Below are positions 33,883 to 42,093 of a stretch of DNA of 45,049 nucleotides, one piece after another (the first letter of the stretch is position 1; each line of letters begins with the position of its first letter). Below the pieces are notes generated by a model. That model did not search any database. It worked only from the letters and a program-made list of their open reading frames with translations, and was not told the DNA's origin. A program made the translations under genes and the position numbers. Location of the stretch: NCBI GenBank assembly GCA_964580675.1, contig CAZOLI010000025.1, forward strand, positions 1 to 45,049, given 5' to 3'. This DNA is from CAZOLI01 sp964580675. Lineage in GTDB: Bacteria; Planctomycetota; MHYJ01; CAYXQY01.

Positions 33883-35487
33883 TTGACACTGACGGGACAG
33901 ATTATACTGGCTCTGTATTTTGTCACTGTGGGCGTGCTCTCCGTGTACGGTTTCCACCGGTACATCCTGATTTACCTGTACTACAAAAACAAAGGTGACA
34001 TGCCCCGGCCGGACGATACCTTTGATGAATTGCCGATGGTAACCGTCCAGCTGCCGGTGTACAACGAAAAAAATGTCATTGAACGGCTCATTGAGAAAAC
34101 CTGCCAGCTGAATTATCCCAAGGATCGTCTTGAAATACAGGTACTCGATGACTCCACCGACGAGTGCAAAACATTGGCCGAGAAAAAAGTGTCCGAAATG
34201 CGGGCCCAGGGATACAATATTACGTTTATTCACCGGGAAGACCGCGAGGGCTATAAGGCCGGAGCGCTGGACAACGGTCTCGACGTCGCGGAGGGAGAGT
34301 TTGTCTGTGTGTTTGACGCGGATTTCCTCCCTCCTTCCGACTTCCTTCAGAAAACCGTTCACTTCTTCACCAACGAGAACATCGGAATGGTTCAGCTCCG
34401 GTGGGACCACATCAACAGCGCATTCTCCGTCCTAACGCGAATTCAATCCATTCTGCTGGATGGACACTTTGTTGTGGAGCATACCGCCCGTCATCGCTCC
34501 AACCGGTTCTTCAACTTCAACGGTACCGCCGGCATCTGGCGGCGGACGGCCATCGAAGATGCCGGGGGGTGGGAACACGACACCCTCACGGAAGACCTCG
34601 ACCTGAGCTATCGGGCACAGCTGAACGACTGGGATTTCGTGTATCTCCAGGAACAGGTTACGCCTTCGGAAGTCCCCGTGGGAATGGCCGACTTCAAAAG
34701 CCAGCAACATCGATGGGCGAAAGGATCCATTCAGGTCGCCAACAAACTCCTGCCGCGGATCTGGTCTTCCTCCATATCCCTCTGGAAAAAAATTGAAGCC
34801 ACGTTTCATCTCACCGCAAACGTGGCAATGCTGTTTATGCTGTTCCTGTCTCTCCTCATGCTTCCGGCCGTCCTTGTCAGGGGTCAGTTCCATTTCTTCG
34901 ACACCTCTCTTCTGGATCTGGTCGTCTTCGTGTTCGCTTCCCTCAGTGTCTTCTCGTTTTATATCGTCAGCCAGATTGAGGCGTATGGGGACTGGGCAAA
35001 GCGCATTGTTTATCTGCCGTTTCTCATCTCCGTCGGAATTGGATTGTGTATTAACAATTCCAGGGCGGTTCTGGAAGCACTTTTTGGTCACGAAAGTCCA
35101 TTTGTACGAACCCCGAAATACGGCGTAAAAAATCAGGATGATGACGTGACCACAAGCGTAAAAATGGGCTCGTCGCAGTTCGTGAAACGGGTCTGTCTCG
35201 GACTGGAAATCCTGATGGCTGTGTACCTGACCGTAGCCGTGTACTTTGCGTACCAGTACGGAATGTATCATTCGATTCCGTTCATCGCTCTGTTCCCGGC
35301 CGGTTACTATTACGTTGCCGGAATGGAACTCTATCAGATTCTCTCCAGCAAACCGGTGGCAATGGAGGAGAACGATGGCGATCCTTCTTCACCGGCAATT
35401 GAGGGGGGCGAAGCTTATTTTCCGGACACCGATGACCCCGAACTGAGCCCGGCGCCCGCGGCGGCGGATGAGGTTTCCGACCTCTAA
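33883..35487 (+). CDS. Family 2 glycosyltransferase, processive (cellulose/mannan synthase-like)
   Basis: This 534-residue membrane enzyme has an N-terminal helix (about 4-24), then a GT-A catalytic domain: VTVQLPVYNEKNVIERLI, VLDDSTDE (first Asp), VCVFDADFLPP (DxD), LTEDLDLSYR (catalytic base Asp) and QQHRWAKGS (the Q-x-x-R-W motif of processive synthases). Four or more membrane helices follow. It closes with an acidic tail. The cellulose-synthase-like set D, DxD, D, QxxRW predicts a polysaccharide synthase or a lipid-linked glycosyl transferase. No PilZ domain is attached. The start is a TTG at 33883 with weak GGA upstream. The stop and the mreC start share one base (TAATG), so the two are translationally coupled. 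Confidence 0.9.
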   Translation: MTLTGQIILALYFVTVGVLSVYGFHRYILIYLYYKNKGDMPRPDDTFDELPMVTVQLPVYNEKNVIERLIEKTCQLNYPKDRLEIQVLDDSTDECKTLAEKKVSEMRAQGYNITFIHREDREGYKAGALDNGLDVAEGEFVCVFDADFLPPSDFLQKTVHFFTNENIGMVQLRWDHINSAFSVLTRIQSILLDGHFVVEHTARHRSNRFFNFNGTAGIWRRTAIEDAGGWEHDTLTEDLDLSYRAQLNDWDFVYLQEQVTPSEVPVGMADFKSQQHRWAKGSIQVANKLLPRIWSSSISLWKKIEATFHLTANVAMLFMLFLSLLMLPAVLVRGQFHFFDTSLLDLVVFVFASLSVFSFYIVSQIEAYGDWAKRIVYLPFLISVGIGLCINNSRAVLEALFGHESPFVRTPKYGVKNQDDDVTTSVKMGSSQFVKRVCLGLEILMAVYLTVAVYFAYQYGMYHSIPFIALFPAGYYYVAGMELYQILSSKPVAMEENDGDPSSPAIEGGEAYFPDTDDPELSPAPAAADEVSDL

Positions 35488-36377
35488 TGAACTGGAAATT
35501 TATCTACACCTCCTGCTTTTTCCTGTTTGCCGTCGTTCTTCTTTTCCTGCCCGGCTGGATTTCCTCTCCTCCTCACCAGCTGGTTCTCTCCCTGACCGGA
35601 TCCGTAGATTCGTCCGCCCAGGCCGCCGGATCCACCGTTCGGGATTCATTACTCTACGTCCTCGGGAAAACAGAAGAAAAAAAGCAGAAAAAAAAAGAAT
35701 TCCAAAAGAAACAGAACATTGAGGAACTGCAATCCCAGCTTATTACAACCCGCCTGCAGAACCTTGAACTAAAAAAATTACTCAACCTGAAACAGGAATT
35801 GAAATATTTACGGGAGGACCAGGCTTCATACATATACCTCGCCCGAATTCGTTCGATTCGGGAAACCAGTCCATGGCGAAACACACTTATCCTGAACCGG
35901 GGCGGTACCTCCGAAGGAAACAAACCCCCTCCGGTTGAAGGACTGCCCGTTGTTTATGGCCGACGCCTGGTGGGAAGACTGATCAAGGTCGGATCCCGAA
36001 CGAGTCGGGTTCAGGTGATGACGGACCCGAAATTCACAATTTCCGCCTTCGCGATGCCGGTTTCCGAATCGGACGATGACCTCTCCGAAAAAGCGGAAGA
36101 ATTTCCAAAGGAAGAACTGGACCGGCGTACCGGTATAATTGAAGGAACGGGAACGAAAAAGCTTGAACTCAAGGAAATTTTGTCCAGCGTTCCCGTCAAA
36201 AAGGGCTGGAAGATCATCACGGCTGGAGGTCCCGATAGCCCGATTCCAATGGGGCTAACCATCGGCACGGTCACAAACGTTGAATCGCTTGGCAGATACC
36301 TGCAAATTTACGTGGAACCGGCTGTTGATCCGGCAAATATCCGGGACGTAATGATGCTTCGCTCACGGGAGAAGTAA
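35487..36377 (+). CDS. mreC: Rod shape-determining protein MreC
   Basis: The 296-residue product has one N-terminal membrane helix (SCFFLFAVVLLFLPGWI), a coiled coil rich in Lys/Glu (about residues 64-115) and the MreC beta domain: ARIRSIRETSPWRNTLILNRG, GLPVVYGRRLVGRLIKVGSRTSRVQVMTDP, and RTGIIEGTG with SPIPMGLTIGTVTNVESLGRYLQIYVEP. The periplasmic beta domain of MreC links the MreB cytoskeleton to the peptidoglycan elongation machine. mreB is not adjacent. Residues about 187-215 form an acidic, Lys/Glu-rich insertion within the beta domain. It is coupled to the upstream glycosyltransferase and lies 148 bases before mreD. Confidence 0.9.
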   Translation: MNWKFIYTSCFFLFAVVLLFLPGWISSPPHQLVLSLTGSVDSSAQAAGSTVRDSLLYVLGKTEEKKQKKKEFQKKQNIEELQSQLITTRLQNLELKKLLNLKQELKYLREDQASYIYLARIRSIRETSPWRNTLILNRGGTSEGNKPPPVEGLPVVYGRRLVGRLIKVGSRTSRVQVMTDPKFTISAFAMPVSESDDDLSEKAEEFPKEELDRRTGIIEGTGTKKLELKEILSSVPVKKGWKIITAGGPDSPIPMGLTIGTVTNVESLGRYLQIYVEPAVDPANIRDVMMLRSREK

Positions 36378-36525
36378 CCACCGGTTTCCCCGCCTGCTCC
36401 GGACGTTTCCGGTCCCCTTTGCCGGAGAAACGGGTTCCGTTCACCGCATACAATCAACCTTGATTACACGGCAAAATTGATTCGCCCGATATGATGCGAG
36501 TTCGGGAACACCTGAGACACCGGTC

Positions 36526-37032
36526 ATGATCGGACGAAAATACGCAATTCTCTACGTCGCCACGTTTCTCTGTGTTCTGCTTGAAGCAACAATTCTTCAC
36601 CACCTCTCCATTTTTCGGCGCCGGCCGGAACTTGTGTTTGTGTTTGCCGTCTTCTGGGCCCTTGAAGCCCCCCCGGAAGAAGTCGTCTTCCACGCCTGGA
36701 TAACCGGTTTACTGAAAGACATGTTTTCGGCGTCCCCCCTCGGTGGTTATGCGGTTCTCTTTGCATTCATCGCCTACCTGATATCCATCGGCCGTGAATA
36801 CCTCTACCGCGAAAGTTTACTCACCCTGTTTCTCGTCAGCCTCGTTTTTCAGATCGCCGTAAACATAATTTACGGGTTCTTCTTCCTGATCACCGGTGCC
36901 AACCTCTCGTACTGGCAACTGGTGGAGTGGACCCTCGTCATCAGTGCGTACTCCTCGGTCCTCGGCCTGTTTGTTCTCCGACCGCTCGTTTACTTTGAAC
37001 GATTCCTCGGCTTCAAACGGTACACGATGTAA
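36526..37032 (+). CDS. mreD: Rod shape-determining protein MreD
   Basis: This 168-residue protein has five hydrophobic segments in the MreD pattern: LYVATFLCVLLEATILHHLSIF, PELVFVFAVFWALEAPPEEVVFHAWITGLLKDMFSASPLGGYAVLFAFIAYL, then two or three more helices and a basic end. The G-L-x-x-D-x-x-S-x-x-P-L-G segment is the characteristic MreD loop. Together with MreC it belongs to the elongation complex. No mrdA (PBP2) or rodA gene follows within the window, which is unusual for an mre operon. A hairpin with a T run lies downstream. Confidence 0.88.
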   Translation: MIGRKYAILYVATFLCVLLEATILHHLSIFRRRPELVFVFAVFWALEAPPEEVVFHAWITGLLKDMFSASPLGGYAVLFAFIAYLISIGREYLYRESLLTLFLVSLVFQIAVNIIYGFFFLITGANLSYWQLVEWTLVISAYSSVLGLFVLRPLVYFERFLGFKRYTM

Positions 37033-37041
37033 AACATCAAG

Positions 37042-37079
37042 AAGCCGTGAAAATTCATCATTCTAAAAAGCCGTGAAAA
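37042..37079. repeat. 12-base direct repeat AAGCCGTGAAAA, two copies
   Basis: AAGCCGTGAAAA occurs at 37042-37053 and again at 37068-37079, 26 bases apart, just after the mreD stop. The 26-base period is two to three helical turns, which could suit a regulator, but chance duplication is possible. Confidence 0.55.
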
Positions 37080-37140
37080 CAAAAACCGTCGAACCGGAAC
37101 AGGGCGGTTTTCGGAAGAACGTCCCCTCGAAGCAGCCGCT

Positions 37141-37178
37141 GGCATCTTCCTGCCGATAATTCCGGCATGCCTTTTTTT
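37141..37178 (+). terminator. Putative rho-independent terminator after mreD
   Basis: GGCAT (37141-37145) can pair with ATGCC (37167-37171), with an inner stem GCCG (37152-37155) / CGGC (37163-37166) and a bulge on the left arm. Seven T follow immediately (37172-37178). It sits about 110 bases after the mreD stop and before the FHA gene promoter. Confidence 0.4.
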
Positions 37179-37294
37179 CCCCGGCATCATCACCAACGAT
37201 AAATCAGGACTTATTCATACAGAGAAGAGAAAGATACCTTCCCCTGCGGAATGCCGAACATCCGTAAAAAGACCTTAAAGAATCCTACTGACCG

Positions 37295-37324
37295 TTGATT
37301 CCTGTTTCACATTGCAGGTATAAT
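37295..37324 (+). promoter_or_regulatory. Candidate sigma-70 promoter for FHA/vWA gene
   Basis: TTGATT (37295-37300), an 18-base spacer and a perfect TATAAT (37319-37324). Transcription would start near 37331, leaving a leader of about 147 bases before the ATG at 37478. Confidence 0.5.
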
Positions 37325-37477
37325 AAATGTAGGTGAATATTTTCCATCGCCGGTAAGTAAACAAAACGACACGTTCCCGAAGAGCCTGTGGTTGTGCCTG
37401 CGTTATAAGCAGGTCCTGATCGTGTCCGAACCACTTTTTTTTCGTTATCCCAGTAGGGAGCCCACAGCGGGAACAAC

Positions 37478-40360
37478 ATGACCGACAATCCCTCAGACCA
37501 AGATCCGGCAGCATCGGTGGACGAGAGGTCCCCGTCCGATTCTTCCACCAATTCAGAAAATAACCCGGGGACGGATCAAACGTCCTCTCCAGTTTCGGAC
37601 CCACAGTCCGAATCCGGTGACCTCTGTCTGACGTTTCTGGATCATCAGGGAAACCTTCTCGAAACAAGGCAGTGGAACCGGGACTGGGGAAGCGCCGTTA
37701 TCGGCCGGTCCTCGGACTGTACCATCACCATAAAAGAACCGTCCATTTCCCGGGAACACTGTGTCCTGATCCGAACCGGATCGATACTGATCCTGGAGGA
37801 TCTGGAATCCCGAAACGGCACGTTTATCGAGGGGAGCCGGATGCTCCGACACACTCTTCAGGACGGGGAATCGTTCCGAATCGGCCGGGTCACAGTACAA
37901 ATCAAACAACCGCAGGAAGAGTCCAAAATTGGGGGCGAGGAGGAGTCGGCCTCCACCGTCTTTGCTGAGGAGGCCAACGAACCGGATGAACCGGAGGAGG
38001 ACGACAAAACGGAGGAGGATCCAGAAGAACAAAACGAACCGGGTGGTACATCCATCATACCGGACCCTCCCCCGCTTACATCTATTTCGTTCGAGGGCAA
38101 AGGAAAAAAGACCGGCGAAAAATCGTCCCGGCGGCCCTCCTCCCGAACAAATGCAGGTACCCGAAGAGCGATCATTCCATCTCTTTACCTGTTTGGTGCC
38201 GGCATCCTGTTCGGATGGCTATTGCTCGGTCTTGCGTCGCTCCTCATCTATCTCAGTCCCCTGACCTTACAACCGGAGGAGGACGTTGAGAAAGATAAGA
38301 ACCAGTCCGTCCAGAAAACAACCAAATCACGGCCTCGGTCTCCGGTGGAGGAAAACAGGGCGGAAAATCCCGATAAGCCATCTCGAACATCCAGACAAAG
38401 AACATCATCAGCAAATAAAACCAACCGGGACGGGAATCCCCAACAAAACAGGAAAACGACCAGCCGGGAACCTCAACCCGAATGGGAAACACCGGGGAGC
38501 AATGAGCAACCCAACAAACCAAACGAGACATCGTCCAACTCCGCCAATAAAGATCAGAAGGATATGCAGAAACCGGAAACGTCAAACGGCAAAATTTCCA
38601 GACGCAATCGAATTCGGAAGGATCGGGCTCGCTGGAACCGGCTCCTGTCGGACGATCGAACCCTCCGCGATCAGTTCAAATTCAAAAAGGCACGGATCCA
38701 GTACAAAAACGAGGAGAAGAACTTCGAAACCACACTGTACCGGGAACTTTGCCGGTACCGGCAGGACTTCTTCAACCGGATCAACACGTTTTTCAACAAC
38801 TACCTTTCCTGGGCCGAAAACGGGGCCGATCGAGTCCGGGAGTACATGAACGTAGAATCAATGGATCTTCCGGGACCGGTTAAATTCGCCGGTGCCGATC
38901 GAAACGGCATCACCCTCCAGACCGGCGAGGGGGAAAAGCAATTTGGCTGGAACCATGACCGGGCCGCGGACCTCCTTCGTAACTCCCTGTACGTGAAGAT
39001 GCTGGATGACAAGCAGCGTTACACGCTGAGTTTGTTGGAGTTGGCTCTTCAGGAGAAACAGCAGAAATTCAGAACCCTGGAACGGATGTACCGGGTCTTC
39101 AAGGACCAGCGTCCGCAGACCAAAAAATATCTGGCCATGCTGAAGGAGGAACGGGAATCCGAAATTGGGTTCAAAATCTTTAACGGCCGGTGGATGTCCC
39201 GGGAAAAATACCGCCGTATGCCGAAACAAATTCGGAAACTGGTGGGGTACTACGAAGACGCGGAGCGATGGGCGATGAAGACCATCATCCTGATCGCCCT
39301 GATGAACGAAGGCCACCCGGAGGTGGTTCGATCCTGCATGGACGCGATCAAGAATGGAAAGATGAAAACGAAGATTTTTGCCATGAAAGTTCTTGGCGAA
39401 TCACCCAAAAAGGCGCTGAGGTCGGGACTTACCCGATCCGCGATGGAACAGCTTCAGAAAATCATGAAACACGCCAAGTACCAGTACATGGTGGACAGGA
39501 TCCAATCCATTTTTTCACGGATCGCCGAGAAATCGTTCGATGGAAGAAGGGAAGCGGCAAACTGGTGGGAGAGTCAGCGAGAGACGTACAGACCGACCCC
39601 CTGGAAGGCGAACACGACCTCCGGAACGCCGGGGGACAGCAGCGATGCATCCGGCAACGAAACCGTTGCCGCACCGGACGAACCGCCGGTGAGCCTTTAC
39701 TCAAACATTCTGGAAATTGTGATCTGTGTGGACGCCACCGGGAGCATGGGCGGCCCCATTGAACAGGCAAGCAAGTCATTACGCACAATTATGACCATTC
39801 TCAAAGGGACCATTCCGGACGCTCGAATAGGACTTGTTCTCTACAGGGACACTGATGGAACGTCCGGACCACCGGCCAAATTAGCCAAGAGACTGACGGA
39901 CAACGCAACGCGGATAAGACGTCGGTTAAGAGCAACGGAAACAAGGGGGGGTGGGGACCCGGAAGAACTGGTTTCGATGGGTCTTGAAGTCGCCATCGAC
40001 GACCGCATGGGATGGACCCCGGAAGCCCGGAAGGGAATCCTGGTCATGGGGGATTCCCCGCCAAAATATCCGGATCGTGCTGTGCGTATGGCGAACCTGG
40101 CGCAGAAGAAAGGAAAGAACAGCGAAAACCCCGAGAAGTACAAACCCATCACCGTGAACTGCGTTGGTGTTTCCAGTATGCCCAATGCGTTTCCCCGGGT
40201 CGCCCGGGAAGGAGGAGGCAAAGCCGTTACGGCAAACAACGCCGATACCCTTGTTCGAGAAATGGTAAAACTCGGCTTTCACGAGCGGTGGTACAACCAG
40301 GTAAACACACTCCTTGACTGGGCTCTTAAATTTAAGGAAAAAGGCATACTGGATTATTGA
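37478..40360 (+). CDS. FHA - transmembrane - helical - vWA domain protein
   Basis: This 960-residue single polypeptide has several parts in order. Residues 1-45 are polar and disordered. An FHA domain spans about 72-143 (VIGRSSD, SISREH, LESRNGTFIEG), the phosphothreonine-binding motifs GR, S..H and NG being intact. An acidic linker is followed by one membrane helix (about 233-260), a Lys/Arg/Asn/Pro-rich stretch to 370, and a helical region 375-705 whose end contains HEAT-like turns and the aromatic cap NWWESQRETYRPTPW. A vWA domain lies at about 745-935 with MIDAS residues DATGS (752-756), LYRDTDG and VMGDSPP. FHA should be cytoplasmic and vWA outside (inference). This suggests coupling Ser/Thr phosphorylation to an extracytoplasmic adhesion or scaffold function. 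No kinase or phosphatase gene is adjacent. Confidence 0.85.
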   Translation: MTDNPSDQDPAASVDERSPSDSSTNSENNPGTDQTSSPVSDPQSESGDLCLTFLDHQGNLLETRQWNRDWGSAVIGRSSDCTITIKEPSISREHCVLIRTGSILILEDLESRNGTFIEGSRMLRHTLQDGESFRIGRVTVQIKQPQEESKIGGEEESASTVFAEEANEPDEPEEDDKTEEDPEEQNEPGGTSIIPDPPPLTSISFEGKGKKTGEKSSRRPSSRTNAGTRRAIIPSLYLFGAGILFGWLLLGLASLLIYLSPLTLQPEEDVEKDKNQSVQKTTKSRPRSPVEENRAENPDKPSRTSRQRTSSANKTNRDGNPQQNRKTTSREPQPEWETPGSNEQPNKPNETSSNSANKDQKDMQKPETSNGKISRRNRIRKDRARWNRLLSDDRTLRDQFKFKKARIQYKNEEKNFETTLYRELCRYRQDFFNRINTFFNNYLSWAENGADRVREYMNVESMDLPGPVKFAGADRNGITLQTGEGEKQFGWNHDRAADLLRNSLYVKMLDDKQRYTLSLLELALQEKQQKFRTLERMYRVFKDQRPQTKKYLAMLKEERESEIGFKIFNGRWMSREKYRRMPKQIRKLVGYYEDAERWAMKTIILIALMNEGHPEVVRSCMDAIKNGKMKTKIFAMKVLGESPKKALRSGLTRSAMEQLQKIMKHAKYQYMVDRIQSIFSRIAEKSFDGRREAANWWESQRETYRPTPWKANTTSGTPGDSSDASGNETVAAPDEPPVSLYSNILEIVICVDATGSMGGPIEQASKSLRTIMTILKGTIPDARIGLVLYRDTDGTSGPPAKLAKRLTDNATRIRRRLRATETRGGGDPEELVSMGLEVAIDDRMGWTPEARKGILVMGDSPPKYPDRAVRMANLAQKKGKNSENPEKYKPITVNCVGVSSMPNAFPRVAREGGGKAVTANNADTLVREMVKLGFHERWYNQVNTLLDWALKFKEKGILDY

Positions 40361-40436
40361 ATAACAGGTCACTCTCCCAACGTCGAGAATCAGCGTACCC
40401 GGACCCAAATATAACCGGCCACGATGGTGGAGGAAC

Positions 40437-40451
40437 AGAATTCTGAATTCT
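40437..40451. repeat. 15-base perfect palindrome (operator-like)
   Basis: AGAATTC (40437-40443), a single T, then GAATTCT (40445-40451): a 7-1-7 inverted repeat between the FHA/vWA stop and the DUF389 start. The size and symmetry fit a dimeric regulator site, but its distance of about 300 bases from the nearest promoter candidate is large. Chance is possible in an AT-rich region. Confidence 0.35.
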
Positions 40452-40741
40452 TGTTTACAAAGAGCATCAGCTGGAAACCGTAGCACGAAAGTTTTACTGA
40501 AAATTCCAGAACACCCATTCGTTAGATGGTCAAACTCGGGTCAATAAGCCGGAGCACGACTGCAGAAAACCGGATTTCACTCAGAGAATCGAGATTTAGG
40601 AAAAAGCCATACTAACTGATTTCGATTTTCCGTTTCCTTCTCATTACTCCTCTTTTTGTCTCTGGTATAAATCCGTTTTGTAAAATTCCGGATTCTACTA
40701 ATTCCAATTCGCATTTTCCGTGTTTATTCTGGTCCATCTGT

Positions 40742-40769
40742 TTGGACGATGTAATTACACGGGTACAAT
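40742..40769 (+). promoter_or_regulatory. Candidate promoter for DUF389 gene
   Basis: TTGGAC (40742-40747), a 16-base spacer and TACAAT (40764-40769, five of six). Transcription would start near 40776, 29 bases before the ATG at 40805. It would also exclude the in-frame TTG at 40742 as the start codon. Confidence 0.4.
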
Positions 40770-40804
40770 TTCGAGATGTTACAGAATGGGGCATCGGTCA
40801 ACCA

Positions 40805-41851
40805 ATGGCACAACGAATTGTCGAAATCATCGTTCCCGAAGAAGTACGGGAGGACGTGAATCAAATTCTGGCGGAAAAAGAGGAAGGAAAAATATGGCGC
40901 GAAGAAATTATGGATGAGAACTACCGGGTGAAGATATTGCTGCCCGCCGAAGAAACCGGTCCCGTCCTGGACGCACTGAACAAAAAATTTTCGGGTCTCG
41001 ATCAATTCCGGGTCATTATGTACGCCGTGGAAGCCACAATTCCCCGTGCCGACGTAACGGAAGAGGAAGATTCGGACGATTCACAGGACCAGGACGGTCA
41101 GGACTCTTCCGAGGAAGATGAACAGGAATCCGCCACCTCACGCATAAGCCGGGAAGAACTGTATGAGGACATTACGGAGACCCTTAAATTCTCCAACATA
41201 TTTGTTGTCCTTATTTTCCTGTCCGCCATCGTTGCGGCCTTTGGTCTTATCCGGAGCGACGTCGCCATTATCGTTGGTGCCATGGTCATTGCTCCTATTA
41301 TCGGGCCGAACATGGCTTTGGCCCTGGGCACAACACTGGGAGATCTTGATCTAACACTGGAGTCGCTAAAAACAAACGTCATCGGCATTATGGTGGCTCT
41401 TGGAACCGCCGTTCTCGTCGGGTATTTTCTGAAATTTTCCCCCGAAGCCCCGGAAATTGTCTCCCGTACGCAGATCGGGTTCGGGGATGTCGCGCTCGCG
41501 CTATCGGCCGGAACGGCCGGAGCCCTATCCTTCACCATGGGACTATCCACCACGCTGATCGGTGTGATGGTCGCTGTGGCGCTTCTGCCCCCGACCGTGG
41601 TTGCGGGCATGCTCCTGGGCGCCGGTCAGTTCGCCGGAGCCGGACAGGCCCTTCTCCTGGTAATCAACAACGTCATCTGCATCAACCTCTCCGGTGTCGC
41701 CACCTTCCTGGTACAGGGCATACAACCCATGAAATGGTGGGAAGCCCAAAAGGCACGAAAAATGACCTTCATAGCCATTTCTATCTGGGTTAGTCTCCTC
41801 GTTCTCCTGCTGATCACAATCGGGCTCATGAAAAATATTACTCCTTTCTAA
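40805..41851 (+). CDS. DUF389 / TIGR00341-family membrane protein
   Basis: This protein of 348 residues starts MAQRIVEIIVPEEVREDV, a small ferredoxin-like N-terminal domain typical of the family. A very acidic linker (about 85-115, EEEDSDDSQDQDGQDSSEEDEQE) follows, then a membrane domain with six or seven helices and the DUF389 core: IIVGAMVIAPIIGPNMALALGTTLGDL, GDVALALSAGTAGALSF and LIGVMVAVALLPPTVVAGMLLG. The function is unknown; the repeated PIxGPxxA/LLPP motifs suggest transport. I prefer ATG 40805 to a TTG 21 codons earlier because a promoter candidate overlaps the extension and the domain begins here. Confidence 0.9.
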   Translation: MAQRIVEIIVPEEVREDVNQILAEKEEGKIWREEIMDENYRVKILLPAEETGPVLDALNKKFSGLDQFRVIMYAVEATIPRADVTEEEDSDDSQDQDGQDSSEEDEQESATSRISREELYEDITETLKFSNIFVVLIFLSAIVAAFGLIRSDVAIIVGAMVIAPIIGPNMALALGTTLGDLDLTLESLKTNVIGIMVALGTAVLVGYFLKFSPEAPEIVSRTQIGFGDVALALSAGTAGALSFTMGLSTTLIGVMVAVALLPPTVVAGMLLGAGQFAGAGQALLLVINNVICINLSGVATFLVQGIQPMKWWEAQKARKMTFIAISIWVSLLVLLLITIGLMKNITPF

Positions 41852-42020
41852 GATCCCAAAACCTCCTTCCTTCTGTCCGATTCCGGTACGGTTGCTTAAA
41901 ATCCCAACAGTATATTCGAAAAAAACAGGTTCCGGCAAACCATGGTTTTACCCAAAAAACAGGCTGATATCCGCCTCTTCATCGGGTCTTCCGAAATTAA
42001 AGCGATTCTAATTGAAAATA

Positions 42021-42036
42021 TGGCATGATATTTGCG
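42021..42036 (+). promoter_or_regulatory. Sigma-54-type (-24/-12) promoter before the surface protein gene
   Basis: TGGCATGATATTTGCG closely fits the RpoN consensus TGGCAC-N5-TTGCA: the GG at 42022-42023 and the GC at 42034-42035 have the obligatory spacing. Transcription would start near 42047, about 47 bases before the ATG at 42094. No activator gene or clear enhancer-binding sites are seen nearby. Confidence 0.5.
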
Positions 42037-42093
42037 AGATCTAAAATGGTTTATCACATCTGACATCAAGCTACAAAAGAATCCACTAATTCA

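Larger units (their letters stand above)
37033..37477. other. Intergenic region, mreD to FHA/vWA gene
   Basis: No gene is recognised in these 445 bases. They contain a 12-base direct repeat, a terminator-like hairpin and a good promoter candidate, each listed separately. A leftward open frame crossing 37275-37667 runs antisense into the FHA gene and looks like a shadow. Confidence 0.5.
40361..40804. other. Intergenic region before DUF389 gene
   Basis: No gene is recognised in these 444 bases. They hold a 15-base perfect palindrome and a promoter candidate (both listed). A second weak box, TGGTATAAA near 40664-40672, lacks a good -35 element. Confidence 0.45.

Noticed and set aside
34432..35271. 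Leftward open frame of about 279 codons inside the glycosyltransferase gene
   Set aside because: It lies antisense to QxxRW and membrane-helix codons of a clear GT2; its His/Glu/Gln-rich composition is typical of shadow frames.
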